In this document: in pieces, positions 26,960 through 37,330 of the stretch | Numbering within the stretch: position 1 is the stretch's first letter | Layout: the number at the start of each line of letters is the position of its first letter | NCBI GenBank assembly: GCA_005019695.1 | Contig: RXID01015084.1 | Coordinates: 37,566 to 101,565, forward strand | Reading direction: 5' to 3' | DNA length: 64,000 nt | DNA from: Trichopus zeylanicus subsp. travancoricus | Lineage: Eukaryota; Streptophyta; Magnoliopsida; Dioscoreales; Dioscoreaceae | Made by a program: the position numbers and the translations under genes | The notes under the pieces: generated by a model | Seen by the model: only the letters and a program-made list of their open reading frames with translations | What the model was told of the DNA's origin: nothing | The model's database searches: none

Positions 26960-27470
26960 GTAATAGTAGTTGTAGTAGTAGGAGTAATAGCAGTAGCAGC
27001 ATGAGTTGGTGTTCTAGTAGTAGTAGTAGCAATAGTAGCAGGAGTACTAGCTGTAGTAGTAGTAGTAGCAGCAGTAGCTATAGTACTGATAGTAGTTGTA
27101 GTACAATTCATAGTAGGATTAGTCGTAGTAGTTGTATGTGGAGTGGTAGCAGTAGTAGTAGTAGTAGCAGAATTCGTAGTAATAAGTCGTAGTAGTAGTA
27201 GTGGTGGTGGTGGTAGTAGTAGTAGTAGCAGTAGTAGTAGTAGTAGTAGGAGCAGTCGTAGTAGTAGTAGTAGCGGTAGTAGTAGGAGTAGTAGTAGTAG
27301 CAATTGTAACATAAGTAGTTGTAGTAAGTAATAGTAGTAGTTGTAGTAGTTCTCGTAGTAGTAGGAGTAATAGTAGTAGAAGTAGGAGCAAAAATAGTAG
27401 GAGTGCTAGCAGCAGTAGTAGAAGTAGTAGTGGCAGTAGTTGTCGTGGTAGTACTAGTAGCAATAGTAGC
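26960..27470 (-). repeat. Higher-order family D, copy 2
   Basis: ATGTGGAG (27,136), AATAAGTC (27,181, 45 bases later) and CAAAAATAGTAGGA (27,389). The upstream GGAGTAATAGCAGTAGCAG and CTAGCTGTAGTAG match copy 4. Confidence 0.72.
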
Positions 27471-27473
27471 AGT

Positions 27474-27493
27474 AGGAGGAGGAGGAGGAGGAG

Positions 27494-27496
<3 letters not shown>
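27474..27496 (-). repeat. (AGG)n tract
   Basis: 23 uninterrupted bases of AGG triplets that pass straight into a pure AGT tract: a purine run. Confidence 0.95.

Positions 27497-27533
<37 letters not shown>
27495..27533 (-). repeat. Pure (AGT)13 tract
   Basis: 39 uninterrupted bases of AGT just upstream of family E copy 4. Confidence 0.95.
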
Positions 27534-27538
<5 letters not shown>

Positions 27539-28214
27539 TTGTAGTACTTGCTAATAGTAGTAGGAGAGGTAGTAGTTGTATTAGTACTGCCCATAGCAGT
27601 AATAGTAGCAGTAGTAGTAAGAGTCATAGTTGTAGTGACACTAGTAGGAGTAGGAGTAGTAGTTGTCATAGTAGCAGCAGTAGTAGTAGTAGTAATTGTA
27701 ATAGCAGTAGTAGTAGTAGTTGGAGTAACAGCAGTACTAGTGGCAGTAGCAGTAGTCATGGAAGAAGTTGTAATTGTATTAGTATTAGCAGTAGAGGTAG
27801 TTGTAGAAGATGTAGAGTAGTAGTAGTATTCATAGCAGTAATAGCAACATTAGTATTAGTAGTAGTGGTGGTAGTAGTAAGACTAGAAGTACTAAAACTA
27901 GTAGTATTAGTAGTTGTAGCAGTAGTAGTTGTAGGAGTAGCGATAGAAGTAGTAGCAACAGTAATAGTTATAGAAGTTGTCATAGTAGCTGCAACAATAG
28001 CAGGATTAGGAGTAGCTATAGTAGGAGAAGGAGTTGTACTAGCAGTAGCAAGAGTAGGAATAGGTGTGGAAGTAGTAATAATGACTGTAGTAGCAGTAAA
28101 AGTGGTAGTAGTGGTAGTAGGAGTTGTAATAATAGTACAAGTAATAGTTGTAATAATAGTAGTAGTCATAGTAGCAGTAGCAACAACAGTAGTAGAAGTA
28201 ATATTAGTAAAAGT
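27520..28214 (-). repeat. Higher-order family E, copy 4, ending at a strand switch
   Basis: CTTGCTAATAGTAGTAGGAG, AAGACTAGAAGTACTAAAAC and GAGTAGGAATAGGTGTGGAA (28,052), then TAATAGTTGTAATAATAGTA before the AGTACT junction. The closest match is copies 2 and 3. Confidence 0.75.
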
Positions 28215-28425
28215 ACTGTTATTGCTGCTGCTACTACTACTATTGCAACTACTATTACTACTACTACTACTATCCCGACTACTACTGCTACTACTACTAC
28301 TATTTCTACTGCTTCTAGTACTACTACTACTATACTATTGTTGTTACAACTTTTATCGCTATTTCTAGGACTGCTACTGCTACTATTGCTACTAATACTA
28401 CTGCTACTACTACTACTAATGGTAT
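28215..28425 (+). repeat. ACT-oriented block 11
   Basis: About 210 bases of ACT-oriented repeat between long AGT blocks. Length, position just after an E unit and a shared landmark match block 9. The right edge is diffuse (about 28,420-28,430). Confidence 0.88.
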
Positions 28426-29510
28426 TAATTGTAGTAGTAGTAGTAGCAGTGGTGGCAGTTGTAGTAGTTGAAGGAGTAGTACCTGAAGTAGTAGTCGTCG
28501 TAGTAGTAGTAGAAGTAGAAGTAGTAGTAGTACTAGTATTTGTGTTAGTACCTGTAGGAGTAGTAGTAGTAGTAGAAGCAGTAATAGTACCAGTAGTGGT
28601 AGCAGTAGTTGTAGTAGTAGTCCTAGTAGTTGTACTAGTAGTAGTAATAGCAGTAGGAGTAGTAGCCGTAGTAGTAGTAGTTGTAGTAGTATTAGTGGTA
28701 GTAGTAATAGTTATTGTTATTGTAGTAGAAGTAGTAGTAGTAGTAGCTACAACAGCACTACTAGTAGTCACAGTATTAGTTATAGTAATAGCAGTAGTAG
28801 TACCAGCAGAAGTAGTAGTAGTAGAGATAGCAGCTACAATAGTAGTAGTATTACTGGAAGTTGCAATAGTTGTAGCAGTAGTAGCAATAGTACTAGTAGC
28901 AGCAATAGTAGTAAAAAAGGTAGCTATAGTAGCAGTTGCAGCAGCAGCATTAGTGGTAGTAGTAGTAGCATCGTAGTAGTAGTAGTTGTTGTTGTTGTAG
29001 CAATAGTAGTAGTGGTAGTTCTAGTAGTAGTAGGAGTAGAAGTAGTAGGCATTGTAGCTGTAGTAGCAGTAGCTGTCACAATGGTAGCAGTAGCAGTAGC
29101 AATAATAGTTGTAGTAGTTGTAGTAGTAGCTGTGGTTCTAGTTGCTGTAGTAGTAGTAGCAACAACGGTAGTAGTTGTAGCAGAAGTAGTAGTAATTGTA
29201 GTAGTACTAGCAGCTGTAGTACCAGTGGTAGGACTAGATGCAATAGGAGTCATAGCTGTCACAAGTGTAACAGTCACAGTAGTAGCAATAGCAGTAGAAG
29301 CAGTTGCAGCAGTAGTAGAATTTGTTGTTGTAGTAGTAGTAGTAGTAGCAGTATGAGTGGCAGCAATAGCAGTATTAGTAGTAGAATTAGTGATAGTAGC
29401 TGTAGCAGTAGTAGTACTAGTAGTAGTAGCCACACTAATAGTAGGCACAACACTAGTAGCAGTAGCAGCAGTTGCTACAATGGCTGTTGTAGCAGTAGCA
29501 GTTGCAGACA

Positions 29511-29530
29511 NNNNNNNNNNNNNNNNNNNN
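29511..29530. other. Assembly gap of 20 N
   Basis: Twenty N inside AGT-oriented repeat. The GTA phase on the left continues in the first triplet on the right, then slips by two bases (GTA-AA-GTA). The true length of missing repeat cannot be told. Confidence 0.99.
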
Positions 29531-29750
29531 GTAAAGTAATAGTAGTAGTAGTCATATTAGCAGTAGAAGTAGTTATTACGTTAGTTATAGTAGTAATAGT
29601 AATAGTAGTAGTAGTCATAGTAGTAGCAGCCGTAGTAGTAATAGTAGTAGTTGTAGCAGTTGTAGTAATAGTAGCAGTAGTAGTAAGTAGTAGCATAGTA
29701 GTAGTAGTAGCAGTAGTAGCAGTAGTAGTAGTAGTAATAGCAGCAGCAGG

Positions 29751-29781
<31 letters not shown>

Positions 29782-29788
29782 ATAGTTA

Positions 29789-29823
<35 letters not shown>

Positions 29824-30689
29824 ATACTTGTTGGAGTTGTGGCAGTTATGGCTGCAATAGTTGTAGTAGTAGTTGTTATTGTAATAGTAATAGCCGAAGT
29901 AGTAAAGGTAGTAGAAGTAGTAGCAGAAGCAGTATTAGGAATACTAGTATTTGTTGTTATAGTATCTGTAGTAGTTATAGTGGTTGTAGTAGTAGTAGCA
30001 GTAGTAGTAGTTGGTGAAGTAGAGTAGTAACAGTAGTAGTGGTAGTTGCAGTAGTAGCAGTATCAGTAGTAGTGGTGGTGATAGCTGTAGTAGTGGTAGC
30101 AGTTGTGAAAGCAACAGCAGTAGTAGTAGTTGTAGTGGCAGTCGCAGTAGTAGTAGCAGTGGTAGTAGTAGCGTTAGCAATATTAGTAGCAGCAGAAGTG
30201 GAAGTAGGCAAAGTAGTAGAAGGTTTTGTGATAGTAGTAGTAGTAGTCGAAATTGGAGTAGTAGTAGTAATAATCCTAGAGAAAATAGTAGCAATAGTGG
30301 TAGTAGTTGAAGTAATAATAGTAATTGAAGGAGTAGTAGCAGTTGTAGCAGTAGTAGTAGTGGTAGCAATAGGAGCAATAGCGACAATACAAGCCATGGT
30401 AGTTATTGTAGAAGTAGTTGTAGTAGTAGTAGTAGTAGTAGTAGCAGCAGCTATAAAAGTAGCAGTTGTACTTGTAGGAAAAGCAACAGGAGCAGCAGTA
30501 GTAGTACAAGCAGTAGTTGTAGTAGTAGTAGAAGTAGTAGCAATTGTAATTGTGGAAGTAGTAGTAGTAGTAGTAGTAGCCGTAGCAGTAGCAGGTGTAG
30601 TAGCAGTAGTAGTAGAAGCAGCAACAACAGTTGTAGTAATAACAATAAGTAATAGTAACAGTAGTAATAGTAGTTGTAGCATTAGGAGT

Positions 30690-31340
30690 AATAGAACAGT
30701 TGCAGCAACAGGAGTAGTAGTAGTTGTACTAGTAATAGCAATAGTAGTAGGAGTACTACTGTATTAGTAATAGGAGTACCAGTAGCTGTAGTAGTAATCG
30801 TACTTGTAGTACTAGGTGTAGTTGGAGTAGTAGTAGTAGTAGTAGTATGTGGAGCAATAGTAGTAGTAGTAGTAGCAGAAGTAGCTGTAATAAGTCATCG
30901 TAGTAGTAGTAGTGGTAGTAGTAGTAGCAGTGATAAATAATTGTAGTAGTAGTAGTAGTAGTAGAAGTAGTAGTTGTTGTTGTAGTCATAGTAGTAGTAG
31001 TAGGAGGAGTCGTACTAGTTGTAGTAGCGGTAATAGTAGGAGTAGTAGTAGTAGCAGTTGTAATAGTAGTAGTTGTTGTAAGTAATACTAGCAGTTGTAG
31101 TTGTAGTAGGAGTAGTAGTAGTAGCAGTTATAATAGTAGTAGTTGTTGTAAGTAATACTAGCAGTTGTAGTTGTAGTAGGAGTAATAGCTACAGCAGTAA
31201 CAACAAAAGTAGTAGTAGTAGTAGTACCAAAAGCAAAAATAGTAGGAGTACTAGCAACAGTAGTAGCAGTAGTAGTGGCATTAGTTGTCATAGTAGTAGT
31301 AGTATTAGTAGCAGTACAAGTAGTAGTGGTAGTAGTAGTA
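30690..31340 (-). repeat. Higher-order family D, copy 3
   Basis: ATGTGGAG (30,847), AATAAGTC (30,889, 42 bases later) and CAAAAATAGTAGGAGTACTA (31,234). It carries the additional 70-base tandem at 31,034-31,184 between the last two landmarks. Confidence 0.72.
31034..31184 (-). repeat. 70-base tandem duplication, one mismatch
   Basis: 31,034-31,114 is repeated at a distance of 70 with a single mismatch (G at 31,060, A at 31,130). The distinctive core is GTTGTAAGTAATACTAGC. The period is not a multiple of three, so slippage by whole triplets did not make it. Near identity means it is recent. Confidence 0.95.
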
Positions 31341-32339
31341 GTCGTAGCAGTAGTAGGAGCAGTAGCAGTAGCAATAGTAATATGAGTAGCAACTGGAGTA
31401 GTCGTAGTAGTCGTGGTAGTAGCAATAGCAGTTACACTATTAGTAGCAATAGTAGTAGTTGCAGCAGCAGCAGTAGTAACAACTGCAACATTAGCAGTAG
31501 TATTAGTAGTGGCAGTTGTTGTGGTACTAGTAGAAGTAGTAGTAGTACTAGTAGTAGTTGTAGTAATTGTAGTAGTACGAGTAGTAGTAGGAGGAGGAGG
31601 AGGAGGAGTTTTAGTTGTAGTTGTAGTTGTAGTAGTAGTTGCTGTAGTAGTAGTACTCGTAATAATAAAAGTAGTAATACTAGTAGTAGTAGTAGCAGCA
31701 GCAGCAGTAGTAGTAGCAATAGTAGTAGATGTAGTAGTTGTAGTAGTAGTAGTACTAGTCATAGTAGCCAGAGTAGCAGCAGTAGTAGGAGGAGTAGTAG
31801 TAATTATAGTAATAGTAGTGGTAGTAGCAATAGTAGTAGTTGTTGTAGCTTTAGTAGTAGAAGTAGTAGTAGCAGTTCTGGTATTAGTAACAATAGTAGC
31901 TATAGTAGCAGTAGTAGCAGTGGTTGTGGTAGTTGCAGTAGTAGTTGTAGTTTTCATAGTGTAGTAGTTTCAATCGTAGTAGTAGCAGTTACAGACATAG
32001 TAGTTGCAGTAGTAGTAGTCTTAGTAGTAGTAGTAGTAGTTGTAGTAGTAGTAGTAGTTGTGGTTGCTGTAGTAGTAGAGGGAGTAGTCGTAATGGTAGT
32101 AAAAGTTGTAGTAGCAGTAGTAGTAGCAATAGTATCAGTAGTAGTAGAAGTATCAGCAGTAGTAGTAGTCGTAGTTGAGTAGGTGTAGTAGCAGTACTAG
32201 TAGCAGTAATAATTAGTAGTAGTAGTAGTAATTAGTAGTAGTAGTTGTTGTTGTTGTGGTAGTAGTAGTCATAGGCGGTGTTGTCGTATGCAGTAGTATT
32301 GGTAATAGTAGTACTTGTAGTAGTAGTTGTAAGTAATAG

Positions 32340-32830
32340 TAGGAGTAGCAATACTAGTTGTTGTAGTTGGAGTAATAACAGTAGCAGAAGTAGCAGGAGT
32401 AGTAGTAGTAGTAGCAGCAGCAGAAATAGTGGTAGAATTACTAGCTGTAGTAGTAGTAGTTGTAGTAGTAGCTATAGTAGTAATAGTAGTAGTAGTAGTA
32501 GTCGTAGTTGGTGTAGTAGTAGTAGTAGTATGTGGAGTGGTAGTAGTAGAAGTAGTAGTAGCTGAAGTACTAGTAATAAGTCGTAGTAGTAGTAGTAGTG
32601 GTGGTAGTAGTAGTTGTTGTAGTAGCAGTAGTAGTAGTAATAAGTAGTTATAGTAGTTGTAGTAGTTGTAGTAGTTGTTGTTGTTGTGGTAGTAGTGGTA
32701 GTAAGTAGCAGTATTAATAGTAGTAGCAAAAATTAGAGCAGCAGTAGTAGTAGTAGCAGCAGAGGTGGGATCAGCAGTGGTAGTAGTAGTAGTGGCAATA
32801 GTTGTCATAGTAGTAGTGTTAGTACCAGTA
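32340..32830 (-). repeat. Higher-order family D, copy 4
   Basis: ATGTGGAG (32,530), AATAAGTC (32,575, 45 bases later) and CAAAAATTAGAG (32,727). Upstream GGAGTAATAACAGTAGCAG and CTAGCTGTAGTAG match copy 2. Confidence 0.72.
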
Positions 32831-33826
32831 GTAGTAGGAGTAGTAATAGTAGCAGTAGTAGCAGTAGCAGCAAGAGTAGCGGTTATAGTAGCAGCAGCAG
32901 TAACAATAGTTGTAGTACTGGTAGCAGCAGCATTGGTAGTTGTGGTAGTAGTATTTGTTGTAGTAGGAGTTTTAGTAGGAGGAGTAGTAGCAGCAGAAAT
33001 AGTAGTAATAGAAGGAGTAGTAGGAGTAATAGTAGTAATAGAAGGAGTGGTAGCATAAAAAGCTGTAGTAGTGGCATTAACAACAATAGTTGTAGGAGGA
33101 GTAGTAGTAATAGTAATAGTAGTAGTAGCAATAGTAGCAGTAGTAGGAGCAGTAGCCATAGTAGTAGAAGTTTTAGTTTTAGTAGTAGTATTTGGAGTAG
33201 TCATATGTCGAGTGATAGTTGTAATAGTAGTAGTAGTAGTAATAATAGTGTAGTAGTAGCAGTAGTGGTAGTTGTCATAGTAGTAGTAGTACTTGTAGTA
33301 GTATGAGTAGTAGTAGTAGTAGTCGTAGTAGTCGTAGCAGTAGTAGGAGTAGTAGCGGTAGCAGTAGTAGTAGTAGTAGTAGCAATAGTAGTTATTGTTG
33401 AAGTAATAGTAGTAGGAGTAGTAGTAAGTAGTAGTAGAAGTAGCTATTGTTGTTGTAGTTTTAGTAGTAGTAGTAGTAGTAGCAGTAGCAGTAAGAGTAG
33501 TAGTAGTTGCAGTAGTAGCAGTAGTAGTTGTGGTAAGTAATAGTAGTAGTTGTTGTTGTTGTAGAAGTCGTAGAAAGAGTAGTAGCCGTAGCAGTAGTAG
33601 GAACAGTAGCAACTGCAATAGAAGTATGAGTAGGAGCAGTAGTAGCAGCAATAATAGCAGTAGTGGTAGTAGGAGTAGTATCAGAGCAGCAGCAGTAGCG
33701 GTAGTGGTATTAGTAGTAGTAGTAGCAGCAGTAGTTGTAGTAGTAGTCGTGGTAGTAGTTGTTGTAGTAGGACAATTAGTAGTAGTAGCTATAGTAGTAG
33801 TAGTAGTAGCCGCAACAGTAGTAGTA

Positions 33827-33870
33827 GTTGTACTAGGAGTAGTAGTAGTAGTTGTACTAGGAGTAGTAGT
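33827..33870 (-). repeat. 24-base tandem
   Basis: GTTGTACTAGGAGTAGTAGT occurs at 33,827 and again at 33,851, period 24 (eight triplets). Confidence 0.9.
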
Positions 33871-34564
33871 CGCAGCAGCAGCAGTAGTAGATGCAGTAGT
33901 AGGTGTAGTAGAAGCAGCAGCCGCAGTGGTGGTAGCTGTAGTTATAGTATCAGCTATAGTTGTAGTAGTTGTTCTAGTGGTAGTAGTAGTTGCTATAGGA
34001 GAAGTGGTAGTAGTAGTTGTTGTTGTAGTAGTAGTTGTACATGTAGCTGTAGGAGTAGTGGGAGTAATAGCAATAGTAGGAGTAGTAATAGTTGCAGTAG
34101 TAGTAGGAGGAAAAGTAGGAGTAGTAGTAGAAGCAATGGTAGGAGTGGTAGTAGGAGTAGTACCAGGAGTAGTGGTAGCAGCAGTAGTTGTAATAGTTGT
34201 AGTAGCAGCAGAACTTTAATAATAGTGGTAGTAGTAGTAGCAATAGTCGCAGTAGTAGTAGTAGTAGGAGTAGTAGCAGTAGCAGTAGTTGAAGTAGTAG
34301 CAGTAGTATTAGTAGCAGTAGTATTAGCAGTTGTACTATTAGCAGCAGTAGTAGTAGTAGCAGCAGCAGTAGCAATAGTAATAGCCGCAACAGTTGTAGT
34401 AGTAGTAGTAGTAGTAATAGTAATAGTCGTAGTAGTAGTTGTAGCAGTTGTCGTATAAGGTGCGGGAGTAGTAGTAGTAGGAGGAGGAGGAGGAGTAGCA
34501 GGAGTAGCAATAGTAGCAGTAGTTGTAGGACGCGTAGTAGTAGTAGTAGTAGTAGTGGCAGTAG

Positions 34565-34609
34565 TAGAATTAGTAGTAGGAGTAGTAGTAGTAGTGGCAG
34601 TTGTAGAAT

Positions 34610-34630
<21 letters not shown>
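34565..34630 (-). repeat. 39-base tandem around TAGAATTAG
   Basis: TAGAATTAGTAGTAG at 34,565 and 34,604, with GTGGCAGT before each: period 39 (thirteen triplets). Confidence 0.8.
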
Positions 34631-34645
<15 letters not shown>

Positions 34646-37078
34646 GAGTAGTATTAGTAGTAGCAATAGTAGTAGTAGTAGTACTAGCAGTAGTCGTATT
34701 AGTAGCATTAGTGGTAGTAATAGTAGCAGTAGTTGCTGTTATACCAGTACTGGTAGAGTAGTAGGAGGAGGTGTAGCTGTTGGTGTAGCCGCAACTGCTG
34801 CAGCAGTAGTAGTAGTAGTTATAGAAGTAGAAGGAGTAGTTGTAGCAGCAATAGGAATATGAGGACTAGTAGTAGGTATCGTAGTAGTGGGAGTAGTAGC
34901 AGTAGTGGCAGTAGTAACAGTAGTAGGGGCAGTAGTAGTAGTTGTAGTAGTAGTAGCGGTAGTAATAGTAGTTGTTGTAGCGGTAATAGTAGTCATAGTA
35001 GTAGTAATAACAATAGTAGTTGTTGTAGTAGTAGTAGTTCTAGCAGTAGTAGTGGCAATGGTAGTAGTGATGGCATTTGTGGTGTAGTAGCAGTATTAGC
35101 AATAGCTGTAGTTGTTGTAGTGGCAATAGTAGCAGTAGTAGTTATAGTAGTAGTAGCAGTAGTAGTAGTAGTAGTGGCTGTCGTAATAGTAGTAGTAGTA
35201 GGAGCAGTAGTAAATGTAGTTGTGGTAGTGGTAGTAGTAGTCGCAGTAGTAGTAATAGCAGCAGTAATAAGTGTAGTAGTATCAGTACTAGTAATAGTAG
35301 TAGCAATAGTAGTGGCGGTAGTAGTAGTGGTGGCGGTAGTGGTGTAGTTGCAGTATTAGCAGTAGCAGTAGTTGTAGCAGTATTAGTAGTAGTAGCAGTA
35401 GCAGTAGAAGCGGTAGTAGTAGTGGTAGCAGTAGCAATAATAGTAGTAGCGTTAGCAGTAGCAGTGGTAGCAGTAGGTGTAGTATTAGCTGTAGTTGTAG
35501 TAGTAATAGTAGTAGTTGTATTAGTAGCAGTAGTAGCAGCAGTAGTTGCAGTAGTAGTAGTAATAGCAATTGTCGAAGCAGGAGCAGTAATAGTAGTAGT
35601 AGTAGCAGTGGCAGTAGTAGCATCAGGAGTAGTTGTATTAGGAGTTACTGTAGTAGTAGCAGTAGCAGTATTAGTAGAGTAGTAGTAGTGGTAGTCATAG
35701 TAGTAGTAATAGAGGCCGTAGTGGTAGAAGTTGTAGCAGCAGTTGTAGCAGTCGTAGTAGTCGTAGTTGCAGGGTTGGCAGTAGAAGTTGAAGCAGCAGT
35801 TGTAGCAGTTCAAGTACTAGTTGTAGTAGAACTTGTAGCATTTGCAATAGTAGTAGGAAGAGTGTTAGGAGTTGTAGCAGCTGCAGCAGTACGACTTAGT
35901 AGTAGGAATGGAAGTAGTAGTAGCAGTATTTGTAATAGTAGTAGTTGCAGTAGTAGTACAGTAGTAGTAGAATTTGTAGTAGTAGCAGCAGCAGCAGTAA
36001 TAGTAGTATTAGCAGTAGCAACAGTAGTAGTTGTAGCAATAATAATAGTAGTAGTAGCCACAGTAATAGTAGAAGGAGCAGTAGTTGTACTAGTAGTAGT
36101 AGTATTACAAGTAATAGTAATAGTAGTAGTAGCAATAGTGGAAATAGTTGCCGCAGCAGGTGTTGTGGCAGAAGGACTAGCAGCAGCAGTAGTAGTGGTA
36201 GTTGTCATAGTAGCAAGAGATGTAGTTGGAGTAGTAGGAGTAGTAATAGTAGGAGTAGAAGTAGGAGGAGTAGAAGGAGTAGTTGTAGTAGTTATAGAAG
36301 TAGTACTAGAAGTAGTTGTAGTTGTAGCTATAGAAGTTGTAGTCGTAGCAGTAGTAGTAGTAGTTGCAATTGTAGCAGTAGTGCTAGTAGCAGTCAGACT
36401 ATTCCTAGTTGTAGTGGTAGTAGTAGTAGCAGTAGTAGTGGTAGTAGCAGTAGTAGTAGGTGTTGTAGCAGTAGTAGTTGCAGTATTGGAAGTAGTAGCA
36501 ATAGTAGTAGTACTAAGAGTAGCAGTGGGAGTAGTAGGAGCAGTAGTAGTACTAGGAGTCATAGTTGGAGTAGCCGTAGGAATTATAGCAGCAGTAGTAG
36601 CACTAGTTGTTGTAGCAGAAGTAAGAGAAGTCGTAGTAGTAGTAGTAGGACAAGTAGCAGTAGTAGGAGTAGTAGAACTAGTAGTACTTGTAATAGTAGT
36701 AGCAGTAGTGGTAGTAGTAGCAACATTAGAGGTAGCAGCAGTAGTAGTAGTGTCGTAGTAGTGGAAGTAGTATTAGTAGTATTGGTAGAAGCAGTAGTAG
36801 CAGTAGTAGCAATAGTAGCACTAATAGCAACAAAAGTATCTGTAGAAGCAGTAGTAGCAGAAGTTGCAGTCGTTGTAGCATTAGTTGCAATTGTAGCAGT
36901 AGTTATAGTAGTTGGAAGTAGAAGTAGTAATGGAAGCAAAAGTAATAGTAGTAGCAGTTGCAGCAACATCAACAGCAATAGTAGTAATAGTAGGAGTAGC
37001 AATAGTAGCAACAGCAGCAGTAGTAATAGTTGTTATTGTTGTAGTAGTATGAGTAGTTGTAGTAGTAGTTATTGTATG

Positions 37079-37284
37079 TTGCTACTGGTGTTGCTGCTAC
37101 TGTTGCTACTACTACAACTACCACTACTTCACCTACTACAACTATTATTGCTACTACTACTATCACACCACTAACAGTACAACATTTACTACAATCACTA
37201 CTAGTACTACTAGTATTACTTTTGCTGGTAATACTATCACTTCTACTAGTGCTATTATTGCTACTACATTTACACTACTACTAT
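37079..37284 (+). repeat. ACT-oriented block 13
   Basis: About 200 bases of ACT-oriented repeat, nearly all of which has a second copy at about 40,022-40,215 inside block 15. It ends at a 28-base AGT flip. Confidence 0.88.
37085..37280 (+). repeat. Duplicated 190-base segment, copy 1 (block 13)
   Basis: CTTCACCTACTACAACTATT (37,127), then AGTACAACAT and ACTAGTATTACTTTTGCT, all of which recur about 2,928 bases later in the same order and strand. Confidence 0.9.
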
Positions 37285-37312
37285 TAGTAGTAGTAGTAGT
37301 AGTAGTAGTAGT
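37285..37312 (-). repeat. Flipped pure TAG tract, block 14
   Basis: Nine TAG triplets (28 bases) embedded in ACT-oriented repeat. With the CTA tract to its right it forms a perfect palindrome. Confidence 0.93.
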
Positions 37313-37330
37313 ACTACTACTACTACTACT
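37295..37330. other. Perfect 36-base palindrome of TAG/CTA
   Basis: Eighteen bases of AGT repeat followed by eighteen bases of ACT repeat, centred between 37,312 and 37,313, with no loop. The AGT arm continues to 37,285 with imperfect pairing. It could extrude as a cruciform or hairpin. Confidence 0.95.

Larger units (their letters stand above)
23314..28214 (-). repeat. Degenerate (AGT)n satellite, block 10
   Basis: AGT-oriented repeat throughout. It holds family D copies 1 and 2 (about 24,300-24,960 and 26,960-27,470), an AGG run that leads into a pure AGT run (27,474-27,533) and family E copy 4 (about 27,520-28,214). Nothing resembling a gene is present. It ends at the palindrome AGTACT (28,212-28,217). 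Confidence 0.95.
28426..37078 (-). repeat. Degenerate (AGT)n satellite, block 12
   Basis: AGT-oriented repeat with a 20-base N gap at 29,511-29,530, family D copies 3 and 4 (about 30,690-31,340 and 32,340-32,830), a 70-base tandem duplication (31,034-31,184) and shorter tandems with period 24 (about 33,827-33,870) and period 39 (about 34,565-34,612). The interval 33-37 kb is ordinary degenerate repeat. No gene is supported. Confidence 0.95.
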
